The notes under the pieces: generated by a model
Told to the model about the DNA's origin: nothing
The model's input: only the letters and a program-made list of their open reading frames with translations
Database searches by the model: none
In this document: one piece after another, positions 41,349 through 48,080 of the stretch
How the letters are laid out: each line of letters starts with the position of its first letter
Numbering within the stretch: the stretch's first letter is position 1
Made by a program: the position numbers and the translations under genes
Source of the DNA: a virus
Strand: one strand, 5' to 3'
DNA: 64,000 nt
Virus record (IMG/VR): IMGVR_UViG_3300028908_000006
Span: 1 to 64,000 of that record

Positions 41349-41665
41349 CTTCTTACCTCCTTTATCTTTTTTCTCTTCCTAAGTAACTTGATTTAAGCGT
41401 CAAAAATTTGACACCTTGAAAATTTTTCTTCGATGCAAGGGTAACTTACAAAAACAAGAACAAAAAACGCAATGCGCAAGAACCAAAACAAACTTTAGTC
41501 AATTATACAAGCAAAGCAATTAAATCTCTCACGCAGACTGTAAAATTAAACTTTTTTCTTGAAATTTCTTGCCAAACGAAAAAGTTTCGCTTAGTGATTT
41601 AGACTAAGTCTCAGTAGTGAATGCAACGTAAAGAATAAGAATGAAGGAAAAGTGCTACTGGTAGG
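41349..41665. other. Upstream control region with inverted repeat
   Basis: Gene-free, AT-rich. It contains a 14-base inverted repeat GTCAAA-AA-TTTGAC at 41399-41412, a minus-strand TATAAT at 41502-41507 without a good -35 box, and AGTCTCAGTAG at 41607-41617, which is repeated at 42407-42417. These are plausible operator and promoter parts for the 41028 gene. Confidence 0.45.
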
Positions 41666-41696
41666 CAAAAAAAAGAAAAGGGCCTAAGCGGCCCCA
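41666..41696 (-). terminator. Intrinsic terminator
   Basis: On the minus strand GGGGCC-GCTTA-GGCCC followed by TTTTCTTTTTTTT. Ends the transcript of the 41733 gene. A second stem, TTAGCCAG / CTGGCTAA, overlaps the gene's last codons. Confidence 0.75.
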
Positions 41697-41732
41697 AAGG
41701 AAAAAGAAGAAAAGAGAACCTAGTTAGCCAGC

Positions 41733-42182
41733 CTAGACCTTACAGCCCAGACTGGCTAATTTCTTTTCTACTAGCGAGACCTTCTTGGTCTCGCCCTTCT
41801 TCTTATACTCACGCAGGAGATCTCTAAGATAGATCTCTTGCGCAAGCGTGCTCATGTGGGAAAGGCTTTTATCTATGTAGGCCTTGCCGGTGCCGGCTTG
41901 GGAAAGAATAACTCCAAGCTGCTCAAAAACTTGTCGGCACGCTTGTTTCTCTTTCCATGCTGACAAGTCGCGGTAGCTATCCTCCAAGAATGTTTGATAT
42001 ATCTCTAAAGACTTCTTGACAAAAAAAGGCAAACGCTTTCGGTGCCGCTTGCCTCTTGCGTGTTCCGCAAGGCTTTCTTCAAGGCTTTGCGGAAGATTAA
42101 AACCGTTGTCAATCAGGGTGACGTCCTTTTCGATGTTGTCGTCTTGGTTCCAAGGATACAAGCTTCTTTCAAACTCTCTCAT
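41733..42182 (-). CDS. Hypothetical protein, first gene of leftward block
   Basis: 149 residues, not recognised; strongly helical and charged (EHARGKRHRKRLPFFVKK is a basic cluster). Start at 42182 with GGGAGG seven bases upstream; the in-frame ATG at 42251 lies in the promoter. Transcribed from the promoter at 42223-42251 and followed by its own terminator. Confidence 0.6.
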   Translation of the reverse strand: MREFERSLYPWNQDDNIEKDVTLIDNGFNLPQSLEESLAEHARGKRHRKRLPFFVKKSLEIYQTFLEDSYRDLSAWKEKQACRQVFEQLGVILSQAGTGKAYIDKSLSHMSTLAQEIYLRDLLREYKKKGETKKVSLVEKKLASLGCKV

Positions 42183-42222
42183 AGTCTCTTCCTCCCTATT
42201 TTTGGTTTTATCCTTTATTTCC

Positions 42223-42251
42223 TTTCTATCTCTCCTCATCGTCTTTGTCAA
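42223..42251 (-). promoter_or_regulatory. Sigma70-type promoter, leftward
   Basis: Minus-strand TTGACA (42246-42251), 17-base spacer, TAGAAA (42223-42228). Transcription would start near 42216, 34 bases before the ATG of the 42182 gene. Confidence 0.65.
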
Positions 42252-43344
42252 GTTAAAACTTTACTCATTTCCCCTCGTTACAATCGAAACTTATGCCACA
42301 TGCATCCTATCATCCTAGCCATCTTAGCCACACCACCACAACGACAAAAAGCGTACTTACAAAACACCACTATTATCCTTCCCTACCAAACAAGCAAGTG
42401 AGAATGAGTCTCAGTAGCTAGTTAAGTGTGTTGGTCCTTAGTTACTTAGAGACGTAGAAGGCAAGAAGCGCACCCAAAAGAAAGAGAGACAAGCTACAAA
42501 ACAGGCCAGACAAGAAGGAAGTGTGTAGCTGCTAGTGAATCTGAGATACAGTAGAGGCAAGGCGTTTTTGTGGGAGTGGCGAATTTTTCTGGGAGAAGGG
42601 GAGGGGCGTGTCTGGGCCATAGCTCCATACAAGTATTTACAAGTATTTTATGCAGGTATATTTTATCCTGTAACTGTATCCTACAATCACATAATAATCC
42701 CTTTATATATTGTATAGATGGTATCCTGGATGTAAAACAGTTTTATTGTGGTTTGGCGTGTGGGAAATCTCTTGTCTCTGTGGTGTGGGTGATGGTTTGG
42801 GAGTAATTTTTCTGGGGCAGGGGTAGGGGGGATGTTTTTTAGAATAGTTTTAATTTCATTGTGGTGGCGTGGTGTTGATAGGCTATTATTTCTGGTTATC
42901 TGTTGTTATTGGTTATTATTTGCTGTTATGGCGGATTATTGGTAGCGGAGCTGGTTTGGGGGTGGTTAGTGGTGTGGGAGAGGGTTGTGAATGGTAATTT
43001 GGCTGAAAGTGTTGATAGAGTAGGGAAAGAATAGAATTTGTCATTTGAATTCTCCTAGGGGGAAAGTAAAGGGAGAGGGCTGGAATTTTGTGCAGTATAG
43101 TGCGTGGAGTGCTCAAAATTTCTTTCGAAATCTATTGTTTTCTGCTTGGTGGCTATGGGTGTGATTTCACGATGGTCCATTTTTCTGCTAGGGATTGGAA
43201 TAAGCTGGAACCATTGATAGCCAACGGATTGCTGGAAATGTAGTAAAATGAATGGCGATTCAGTTATGATCTGCTTGGGTAGATAAGATAACAAACAAGA
43301 GATGGTTAGTCTATACCTGGGTATTCTTGGTAGTGGTATATCCT
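42252..43344. other. Gene-free G/T-skewed divergence region
   Basis: About 1.1 kb between the leftward and rightward blocks without a convincing gene. From about 42550 the plus strand is strikingly rich in G and T. It contains AGTCTCAGTAG (42407-42417), two copies of AATTTTTCTGGG followed by G-runs (near 42582 and 42803), and a four-run G-quadruplex motif at 42591-42616. The strand bias and location suggest a replication origin or a major regulatory region. Confidence 0.5.
42591..42616 (+). other. G-quadruplex motif
   Basis: Four G-runs (3, 4, 4 and 3) separated by loops of 4, 1 and 7 bases, satisfying the usual G3+N1-7 rule. A second G-rich site at 42814-42831 has runs of 4, 4 and 6 with two-base loops and a fourth GGG about 12 bases earlier. 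Confidence 0.6.
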
Positions 43345-43580
43345 TATGGGCATAATTATGCCCATAGAGGAAATGGTCATTTTTATGCACATAAAACCAT
43401 GACCAACAATATGGGCAATAATATGCCCATAAGCTATGTAGGTATTTTTATGGATGCTTTTATGCCCATAATCCGTATGGGTAATATTATGCCCATAAAG
43501 TTAATGGCCGTAAAAATGCCCATACTTGACAAGGGGTATAATTATGGGTATTTTAAGGTATGGGCATAAAAATGGTCATA
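43345..43580. repeat. ATGGGCATAA palindromic repeat array (array C)
   Basis: About ten copies of TATGGGCATAA or its complement in 235 bases. It includes a perfect 22-base palindrome at 43345-43366, a near-palindrome at 43410-43431, and a cluster at 43461-43496. Array C overlaps the promoter at 43526-43554, with motifs both upstream and just downstream, so it is well placed to act as operators. The TTATGCC core is the same as in arrays A and B. Confidence 0.75.
43526..43554 (+). promoter_or_regulatory. Sigma70-type promoter within array C
   Basis: TTGACA (43526-43531), 17-base spacer, TATTTT (43549-43554); transcription would begin near 43561, about 47 bases before the ATG at 43608. Repeat motifs cover the spacer and start site. 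Confidence 0.65.
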
Positions 43581-43607
43581 GATACCACATAAAAGGAGGG
43601 TCTGTTT

Positions 43608-43898
43608 ATGAAACCATACAAGGTATTGATTGATGAGAATCTGGTTCGGTTGGTTCCAAGAAGGAAGCTGAGTGAGTGGGTGCGGGAAGGGCTACTCTGG
43701 CGGATTGGTGTGGCTTATGGGATTTCTGATTTTGGGAAACTGCTCGAGATGGTGGAAAGTGATGCTGCGTTTCAGGGAGTGCCTGAAGAGTTGCGGGCCA
43801 GGCTTTGTGTTTTAGCCACTAAGCTCTTGCTCAAGAAGTATGGTGCTGATAAACTTATGTCTATGCTTGGAATCGAAAAGGAGGTAAGCCATGATTAA
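43608..43898 (+). CDS. Hypothetical protein, first gene of rightward block
   Basis: 96 residues, not recognised; helical and basic at the N-terminus (LVRLVPRRKLSEWVREGLL). AAAGGAGGG precedes the ATG. As the first gene behind the operator-like array it could be the autoregulator that binds it, which is an inference from position only. Confidence 0.6.
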   Translation: MKPYKVLIDENLVRLVPRRKLSEWVREGLLWRIGVAYGISDFGKLLEMVESDAAFQGVPEELRARLCVLATKLLLKKYGADKLMSMLGIEKEVSHD

Positions 43899-44316
43899 GC
43901 CTGGAGACCTGGTTGTTTTTGATGGTTACTATTATGACAATAAGGAAAAGAAGGTTGGGGCCTATCTTGGAGAAGCTACGGTATCTGGTACAGAATCTCC
44001 CAAGTATCATGTCGTGGTTCCACTCTCAGGTTTTGTAGAAGAGAAAGACCTTTCAAAAGTCCTTGTTGAAAAGAAAGTGGATTTAAATACCTGCAAAAAG
44101 CTCAACGATAGAGAAGTGTATTACCGTACTTTGTTAGTTCCAGAGATCTGGCCGATTGACGATTTTGATGTCCAGATTCGTGTAAGAGTTTATGGCACGG
44201 TAAATATTCCTCTGGAAAGAGCCCATGAGTTACCTTCTTTGGATCTTCTTGCTGATGTCTGTGAGCTTAAGGTCTTGGTCAAAGACAAACTTACTTCTCA
44301 AGGCCAAGAGAGCTAG
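43891..44316 (+). CDS. Hypothetical beta-rich protein
   Basis: 141 residues, not recognised; an SH3-like opening (KPGDLVVFDGYYYD) followed by strands. AAAAGGAGG lies upstream of the ATG, which overlaps the previous gene by eight bases. Confidence 0.6.
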   Translation: MIKPGDLVVFDGYYYDNKEKKVGAYLGEATVSGTESPKYHVVVPLSGFVEEKDLSKVLVEKKVDLNTCKKLNDREVYYRTLLVPEIWPIDDFDVQIRVRVYGTVNIPLERAHELPSLDLLADVCELKVLVKDKLTSQGQES

Positions 44317-44334
44317 TGATTGGAGGTGGCCAAA

Positions 44335-44433
44335 ATGAAACCCAATGAGTGGTTTGAAAGAAAACTTTCCGAGGCCCGTGAAACTATAGAAAACAAAACA
44401 GAAAAAGTTAAAGAAAAAAATGGAGGTGAATAA
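44335..44433 (+). CDS. 32-residue peptide
   Basis: 32 residues, MKPNEWFERKLSEA then a Lys/Glu helix. GGAGGTGG lies upstream and its stop overlaps the next start (TAATG), both signs of real translation. Function unknown. Confidence 0.5.
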   Translation: MKPNEWFERKLSEARETIENKTEKVKEKNGGE

Positions 44434-44804
44434 TGGAAAAGTTTGTAAGCTACAAATGGTTTGGTGGGAAAGTATCAGGCACCAGGGATTGGGAGCTTGA
44501 AACGTTTATGGGAGCAGTCCCATTCATGGGGACGACATCGTTTGATTCTGGTTTTGAGACAATACAGATAGATTTCCCTGTATCCATGTTGATTCATGTT
44601 AAGCTCGAATTCGGATGTCTCGTGTTCGTTTTCAAAGACAAACTTCAGTTCCTGTATGCAGAAACAGAAAACAGCAGGACCACCGTGCGATCCATGATGG
44701 TGTTCAATAAGATAACAGTCCCGGTTGTAAGGGATATTAAAGGCCTCGAAAAAGAATTGTCTTCTCTTGGGATACAGTTTGTTGGGAGGATAAAAGATGG
44801 CTAG
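44433..44804 (+). CDS. Hypothetical beta-rich protein
   Basis: 123 residues, not recognised. Several strands with aromatic residues (LIHVKLEFGCLVFVFKD) and a short C-terminal helix. ATGGAGGTGAA gives the ribosome site. Overlaps the next gene by eight bases. Confidence 0.6.
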   Translation: MEKFVSYKWFGGKVSGTRDWELETFMGAVPFMGTTSFDSGFETIQIDFPVSMLIHVKLEFGCLVFVFKDKLQFLYAETENSRTTVRSMMVFNKITVPVVRDIKGLEKELSSLGIQFVGRIKDG

Positions 44805-44970
44805 TCTCAAGGATCTCCCATGTCGTGTATGTGGGGAGGAGGTAAAAGTTGACCGTAAGGCAATTTCTGTGATATGTGGTTCTTGCTCACAAAAGCTTGT
44901 CAATTATATCAGGCGCAAAGAGGAAGAAGCCCTTGAAAAACAAAAAAGGAAAAGGAGATCCGCCAGATGA
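44797..44970 (+). CDS. 57-residue zinc-finger protein
   Basis: 57 residues. CRVC and CGSC pairs 15 residues apart form a zinc ribbon; the C-terminus is a basic helix (EKQKRKRRSAR). GGGAGG lies before the ATG. Both ends overlap neighbouring genes. Likely a nucleic-acid or RNA polymerase binder. Confidence 0.65.
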   Translation: MASLKDLPCRVCGEEVKVDRKAISVICGSCSQKLVNYIRRKEEEALEKQKRKRRSAR

Positions 44971-45194
44971 CCATCCAGGAGATCAAGAAGCTTCTGTGGC
45001 AGGCTACCAGAGAGAAATTCCTGATGTCAGGGAAGACGTATGAGGAGATAGCCAGAGAGATGGGTGTTACTAGACAATGGGTATGGCAGGTCATCGGCCC
45101 TCACTTCAAGGAAAATATCTTGCTTGAAACCCTGGATGAGTTTGCATCCCATTTTGGGATCAAATGTAATTACAAAATTGAAATGGAGGGGTGA
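44967..45194 (+). CDS. HTH DNA-binding protein
   Basis: 75 residues. A helix-turn-helix is clear in TYEEIAREMGVTRQWVWQVI (about residues 24-43), of the XRE-like or resolvase-like type, with short flanking helices. Candidate regulator of the early region, for example of repeat array C. The ATG overlaps the previous stop region. Confidence 0.7.
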   Translation: MTIQEIKKLLWQATREKFLMSGKTYEEIAREMGVTRQWVWQVIGPHFKENILLETLDEFASHFGIKCNYKIEMEG

Positions 45195-45196
45195 GA

Positions 45197-45535
45197 ATGA
45201 GAAGTGTTATGCTTGCTTTGTTATTTATGGTATTGTGTATCGGTCAAGGATTCTGTGGTCCGTATTGTGAGATTGTGGGTGACTTTGTAACAAACGCATA
45301 CCGTATGGGCTACAACACGAATAGAGACTGTGCTCGTTTTGGGGAGTTCTTTTACAGAAGCTTGAGGAGAGCGTCTATTGAGGATGCGGCTTATTTTTCT
45401 GACCTTGCAAGCAAGGCCTGTGCAATGGGCCGGCTCGATAGGATAGCTGGCCGTGGTTCCAGGGAAGACTACGTTAGGATGGTCGTTGTTGATAGATGCA
45501 ATATGATCGAAGCAGCCAAGAACAAGAAGAAATAA
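45197..45535 (+). CDS. Exported protein with signal peptide
   Basis: 112 residues. The start at 45197 has GGAGGGG upstream (a GTG at 45191 is also in frame). Residues 3-18 (SVMLALLFMVLCIGQG) form a signal peptide h-region with a likely cleavage near GFC-G. The mature part is helical with four to five Cys, suggesting disulfides outside the cytoplasm. A role in superinfection exclusion or envelope modification is possible; nothing proves it. Confidence 0.65.
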   Translation: MRSVMLALLFMVLCIGQGFCGPYCEIVGDFVTNAYRMGYNTNRDCARFGEFFYRSLRRASIEDAAYFSDLASKACAMGRLDRIAGRGSREDYVRMVVVDRCNMIEAAKNKKK

Positions 45536-45536
45536 C

Positions 45537-45565
45537 TTGACATTTGTTTTGCTGGTTATTATTCT
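45537..45565 (+). promoter_or_regulatory. Sigma70-type promoter
   Basis: TTGACA (45537-45542), 17-base spacer, TATTCT (45560-45565); start near 45572, 25 bases before the ATG at 45597. It begins immediately after the previous stop codon. Confidence 0.6.
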
Positions 45566-45596
45566 TTGTAGAAAAACACGAGAAGGAGGTTTGGTT

Positions 45597-45827
45597 ATGG
45601 GTAGGAAGAGGTCTCGTAACATCACCAAGGATGATGTCAGGTTTGTTTACGAAAACTATGGCAGGATGACCCATCGCCAGATGGCTGAGCAGCTTGGTAT
45701 CTCCTACTATCAGGTGGCCAGGATTGTTAATAGTTTGCGGCAAAAAGGAGTCGACCTTCCCACACTCAGGGCGTCCAGGAACCCAATAGATGAGTTTGTG
45801 GCCGAGTTGAAGTCTGAGCAGATGTAA
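45597..45827 (+). CDS. HTH DNA-binding protein
   Basis: 76 residues. HRQMAEQLGISYYQVARIVNSL is a clear helix-turn-helix. Start at 45597 follows AAGGAGG; an earlier in-frame start would overlap the promoter. It has its own promoter and terminator, so it is a monocistronic regulator unit. Confidence 0.75.
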   Translation: MGRKRSRNITKDDVRFVYENYGRMTHRQMAEQLGISYYQVARIVNSLRQKGVDLPTLRASRNPIDEFVAELKSEQM

Positions 45828-45853
45828 TCCTGGTGAGGTTGAAGGGATGTGGA

Positions 45854-45886
45854 AAGGCCCGGGGCATCTCTTCCCGGGCCTTTTTT
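45854..45886 (+). terminator. Intrinsic terminator
   Basis: An eight-base stem GGCCCGGG / CCCGGGCC with a nine-base loop and a TTTTTTG tail. Located between convergent genes; the minus side has only a short T-run. Confidence 0.9.
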
Positions 45887-45888
45887 GT

Positions 45889-46194
45889 TTATGCTTTTCC
45901 CGGTTTGATGATTGGCTTTGATTCGATTACAAGCCCGCTGGTGATCTTGACGTATTCCTTTACAAGCTCCTTGTTTATATCTGGTTCTCTCACAATAGCT
46001 GTCACATGATCTTTGTTCACCTTGATGGTTGTATTTTGTTCTGCTCCAACTATAAAACTCTGAAATGCAATCCCAATCCTCCCATCCGGTGTTGGTTGCA
46101 AGAAGATGGACATGGGTTGTTTGAGCTTATAAATATCACCCTCTGTCCTGCCAATAACTGTCTCCCCTGAAATAAGCCTTAGCAAAACAAACAT
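45889..46194 (-). CDS. Sm-like (Lsm) phage protein
   Basis: 101 residues. The pattern RLISGETVIGRTEG, then KLKQPMSIFLQP, then a long strand pair and NKDHVTAIVREP, fits a family of small Sm-like proteins known from T4-type cyanophages. Sm proteins form rings that bind RNA. Start at 46194 overlaps the previous stop (TGATG) with AAGGAGG upstream. The assignment rests on pattern only. An RNA-binding ring would be interesting beside the predicted noncoding RNA. Confidence 0.5.
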   Translation of the reverse strand: MFVLLRLISGETVIGRTEGDIYKLKQPMSIFLQPTPDGRIGIAFQSFIVGAEQNTTIKVNKDHVTAIVREPDINKELVKEYVKITSGLVIESKPIIKPGKA

Positions 46195-46799
46195 CAAAAC
46201 CTCCTTGTATCTAATTTGAATTGTATTGTAAAGTTACCTGAAAACAGGTTATAGATGACGTTTACAATGCTATCGGTAATGTGTTTTCTCTTGTAGTCTA
46301 TCAAGAACGGGTATTCATCTGCTATCTTTCTGACGAAATCGTCAAATGTGATGTCTGAAACGAGTTTATTGCCTGTATGCTCCAGAAGCAAGCAGGATCT
46401 GATGAATCCGAATCCAAGCCCAATGAGGGGCCCGTATCCAGGATTTCTGGCCTCTTCTTCAGACTCAAATACAATCTCTATCGTAAGCAATGACCACAAG
46501 GCGCTATTGTGTAGATGAGTGCTTTCGTGGTCTATGTAAAAATCATAGGAAGCAAAGGCGTCCCTGGCCATCATTCTCAGAATATCGAGGGTTGCCTCAT
46601 CATCCCTGTAACTCATTACTTTCTTTTCATCCACTCGAATTTCTATCATCTTGTTTTCCTCATAGTGTCGATGACTGGTTGCCACGTATATTATTTGAGA
46701 AAATTCCCTTTCATTGTTTAAATCAAGTCTTGATCCAACATAAAGCCTGTTATTTACCTTACTTACTATTTCTGAGACTTTGTTCTGTATAGGAGTCAT
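46194..46799 (-). CDS. Hypothetical protein
   Basis: 201 residues, not recognised. Alpha/beta with an acidic EEEAR stretch and a glycine-rich GYGPLIGLGFGF segment. AGGAGG lies upstream. Transcribed together with the tRNA-Thr gene just upstream on the same strand. Confidence 0.6.
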   Translation of the reverse strand: MTPIQNKVSEIVSKVNNRLYVGSRLDLNNEREFSQIIYVATSHRHYEENKMIEIRVDEKKVMSYRDDEATLDILRMMARDAFASYDFYIDHESTHLHNSALWSLLTIEIVFESEEEARNPGYGPLIGLGFGFIRSCLLLEHTGNKLVSDITFDDFVRKIADEYPFLIDYKRKHITDSIVNVIYNLFSGNFTIQFKLDTRRF

Positions 46800-46825
46800 T
46801 TGGAAACCTCCTTTGTCCCGATCGT

Positions 46826-46902
46826 TGGAGCCGGTGGAGGGACTCGAACCCTCAACCTATGGATTACAAATCCATTGCTCTACCAAATTGAGCTACACCG
46901 GC
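46826..46902 (-). tRNA. tRNA-Thr (TGT)
   Basis: Cloverleaf on the minus strand: acceptor GCCGGTG / CACCGGC, D-arm with GGTAG, anticodon stem ATGGA / TCCAT around TGT (codon ACA), T-arm GAGGG / CCCTC with GGTTCGAGTCC. The discriminator is followed by an encoded CCA (46826-46828). Confidence 0.95.
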
Positions 46903-46931
46903 TTTTCAAACGCTGAATAACATTTTATAAT
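46903..46931 (+). promoter_or_regulatory. Promoter for speD
   Basis: TTTTCA (46903-46908), 17-base spacer, perfect TATAAT (46926-46931). Start near 46938, 18 bases before the ATG. The -35 box abuts the 5' end of the divergent tRNA gene. Confidence 0.6.
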
Positions 46932-46955
46932 CCAATCAAAAACGGAGGTGATCTT

Positions 46956-47318
46956 ATGGTGCGTGGCGAAACAATAACAGTATCAGCCATTGGATGTTCT
47001 TATTTTCCTCTCACTTCCATCGATGTCATCAAAAACTTCCTTATTAACACAGTTAAACTGCTTGGTATGACTCCTGTAGATGACACTCTCACCATAAGAA
47101 CCTTTCCAACCCTTGATGGTAGAGGAGACTATGGTATCTCTGGATTTTTGATTTTAACAGAATCCCACATCTCTGTCCATACATGGCCCCAGGAAAAATT
47201 CATCAGGGTAGAGTTCTCGTCCTGTAAACCTCAGGATGAAAGTGAAAAGATCATAGAATCGTGCATAGAGGCTACATTCATCCCGGATTCCATGAAAACC
47301 ATGAAATTGAGATGGTGA
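46956..47318 (+). CDS. speD: S-adenosylmethionine decarboxylase-like protein
   Basis: 120 residues. SpeD is a self-cleaving pyruvoyl enzyme of spermidine synthesis. ESHISVHTWPQ is the family core: the cleavage Ser is S70, the processing His H75 and the proton donor Cys C90, with the same spacing (5 and 20) as in the Thermotoga maritima enzyme. The N-terminal 55 residues are diverged. Relatives of SpeD with arginine or ornithine decarboxylase activity are known, so the substrate is open. GGAGGTGA precedes the ATG. Single gene with its own promoter; no spermidine synthase in the window. Confidence 0.8.
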   Translation: MVRGETITVSAIGCSYFPLTSIDVIKNFLINTVKLLGMTPVDDTLTIRTFPTLDGRGDYGISGFLILTESHISVHTWPQEKFIRVEFSSCKPQDESEKIIESCIEATFIPDSMKTMKLRW

Positions 47319-47319
47319 C

Positions 47320-47496
47320 TCAATCGTCATTATTCAGAAACTCTCTCTGTAAGAACTTTTCATGGCGTTCAAGGGCTGTAATGAATTTCTTGTTTCTTTT
47401 GAGATGTTGTATCTTGACATGAGACCGATGTCCTAGTAAATTGAAGAGGTAACGAGGAAGCTTCTTTTTTGATCTTGGGCTCCTGTATTTAGGCAT
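47320..47496 (-). CDS. 58-residue basic protein candidate
   Basis: 58 residues from an ATG at 47496, very basic (MPKYRSPRSKKKLPRYLFN). It fills the space between speD and the next plus-strand gene exactly, but lacks a clear ribosome site and overlaps a plus-strand promoter candidate. Uncertain. Confidence 0.35.
   Translation of the reverse strand: MPKYRSPRSKKKLPRYLFNLLGHRSHVKIQHLKRNKKFITALERHEKFLQREFLNNDD
47414..47442 (+). promoter_or_regulatory. Promoter candidate for the 47528 gene
   Basis: TTGACA (47414-47419), 17-base spacer, TAAATT (47437-47442); start near 47449, about 80 bases before the ATG. Confidence 0.45.
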
Positions 47497-47527
47497 CACA
47501 AAAAATGAGTTAGCATAGGAGGATTCG

Positions 47528-47992
47528 ATGCAGCAGGATGTTTCTATCATTGAAAGGTTCAATTTTTCTGGGAGTGACATCCCAAAGACGTTCATGGATC
47601 TTGAGAAGTGTATCGGCAAGAGCTATGAGAATGAGAGGGAACGTGCACTTGTCTCCATTGTTTTGACTGTAAGTTTTTCAGTTGCATCCAACAAGCACCC
47701 ATCTTTCATCCTCATGAAGGGGCTCCTCTCAAAGGATGGCGTGACCTACACCTACAATGATATTGCCTGGCGTATCTATGATTTTTTGACGAAATGTATC
47801 TCTTATCTTCGGAAAAGAGAATATGAGCGTTATGTCGTTTCCATCATACAGGAGCTTCTTGCCCTTGATGACATGGATTTCCAGCAGCTGATTAGCGTAG
47901 CTCAGTTGCTGGGGGCAATTAAGGAAGACCTCAACATCAATGATAAGATGGATTTGAATAGGGTCTTTACTGAAAACAAGAAACCAATCTAA
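47528..47992 (+). CDS. Hypothetical protein
   Basis: 154 residues, not recognised; helical with a central 'YNDIAWRIYDFLTKCISYLRKREYERYV' segment. AGGAGG five bases before the ATG. Located directly before a tRNA. Confidence 0.6.
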   Translation: MQQDVSIIERFNFSGSDIPKTFMDLEKCIGKSYENERERALVSIVLTVSFSVASNKHPSFILMKGLLSKDGVTYTYNDIAWRIYDFLTKCISYLRKREYERYVVSIIQELLALDDMDFQQLISVAQLLGAIKEDLNINDKMDLNRVFTENKKPI

Positions 47993-48005
47993 TCTATTCT
48001 CGTGT

Positions 48006-48079
48006 GGGCCTGTAGCTCAGCTGGTTAGAGCCACCGGCTCATAACCGGTAGGTCCCTGGTTCAAGTCCAGGCAGGCCCA
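48006..48079 (+). tRNA. tRNA with CAT anticodon (Met elongator or Ile2)
   Basis: Acceptor GGGCCTG / CAGGCCC, D-arm GCTC...GAGC, anticodon stem CCGG / CCGG around CTCATAA, T-arm CCTGG / CCAGG with GGTTCAAGTCC. The G1-C72 pair excludes an initiator. CAT could read ATG, or ATA if the host modifies C34 to lysidine. CCA is not encoded. Confidence 0.95.
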
Positions 48080-48080
48080 C

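Noticed and set aside
42438-43390. Several minus-strand frames of 60-110 codons in the G/T-rich region
   Set aside because: They are Ser/Pro/Thr/His-rich translations of skewed sequence, overlap each other, and lack ribosome sites.
43327-43569. An 80-codon plus-strand open frame through repeat array C
   Set aside because: Its protein is only a translation of the repeats (recurring Met-Pro-Ile and Tyr/His), it lacks a ribosome site, and it contains the promoter of the next gene.
47559-47572. A third copy of AATTTTTCTGGGAG, as in the G/T-rich region
   Set aside because: It lies in coding sequence without adjacent G-runs and is a low-complexity string, so it is probably coincidental.
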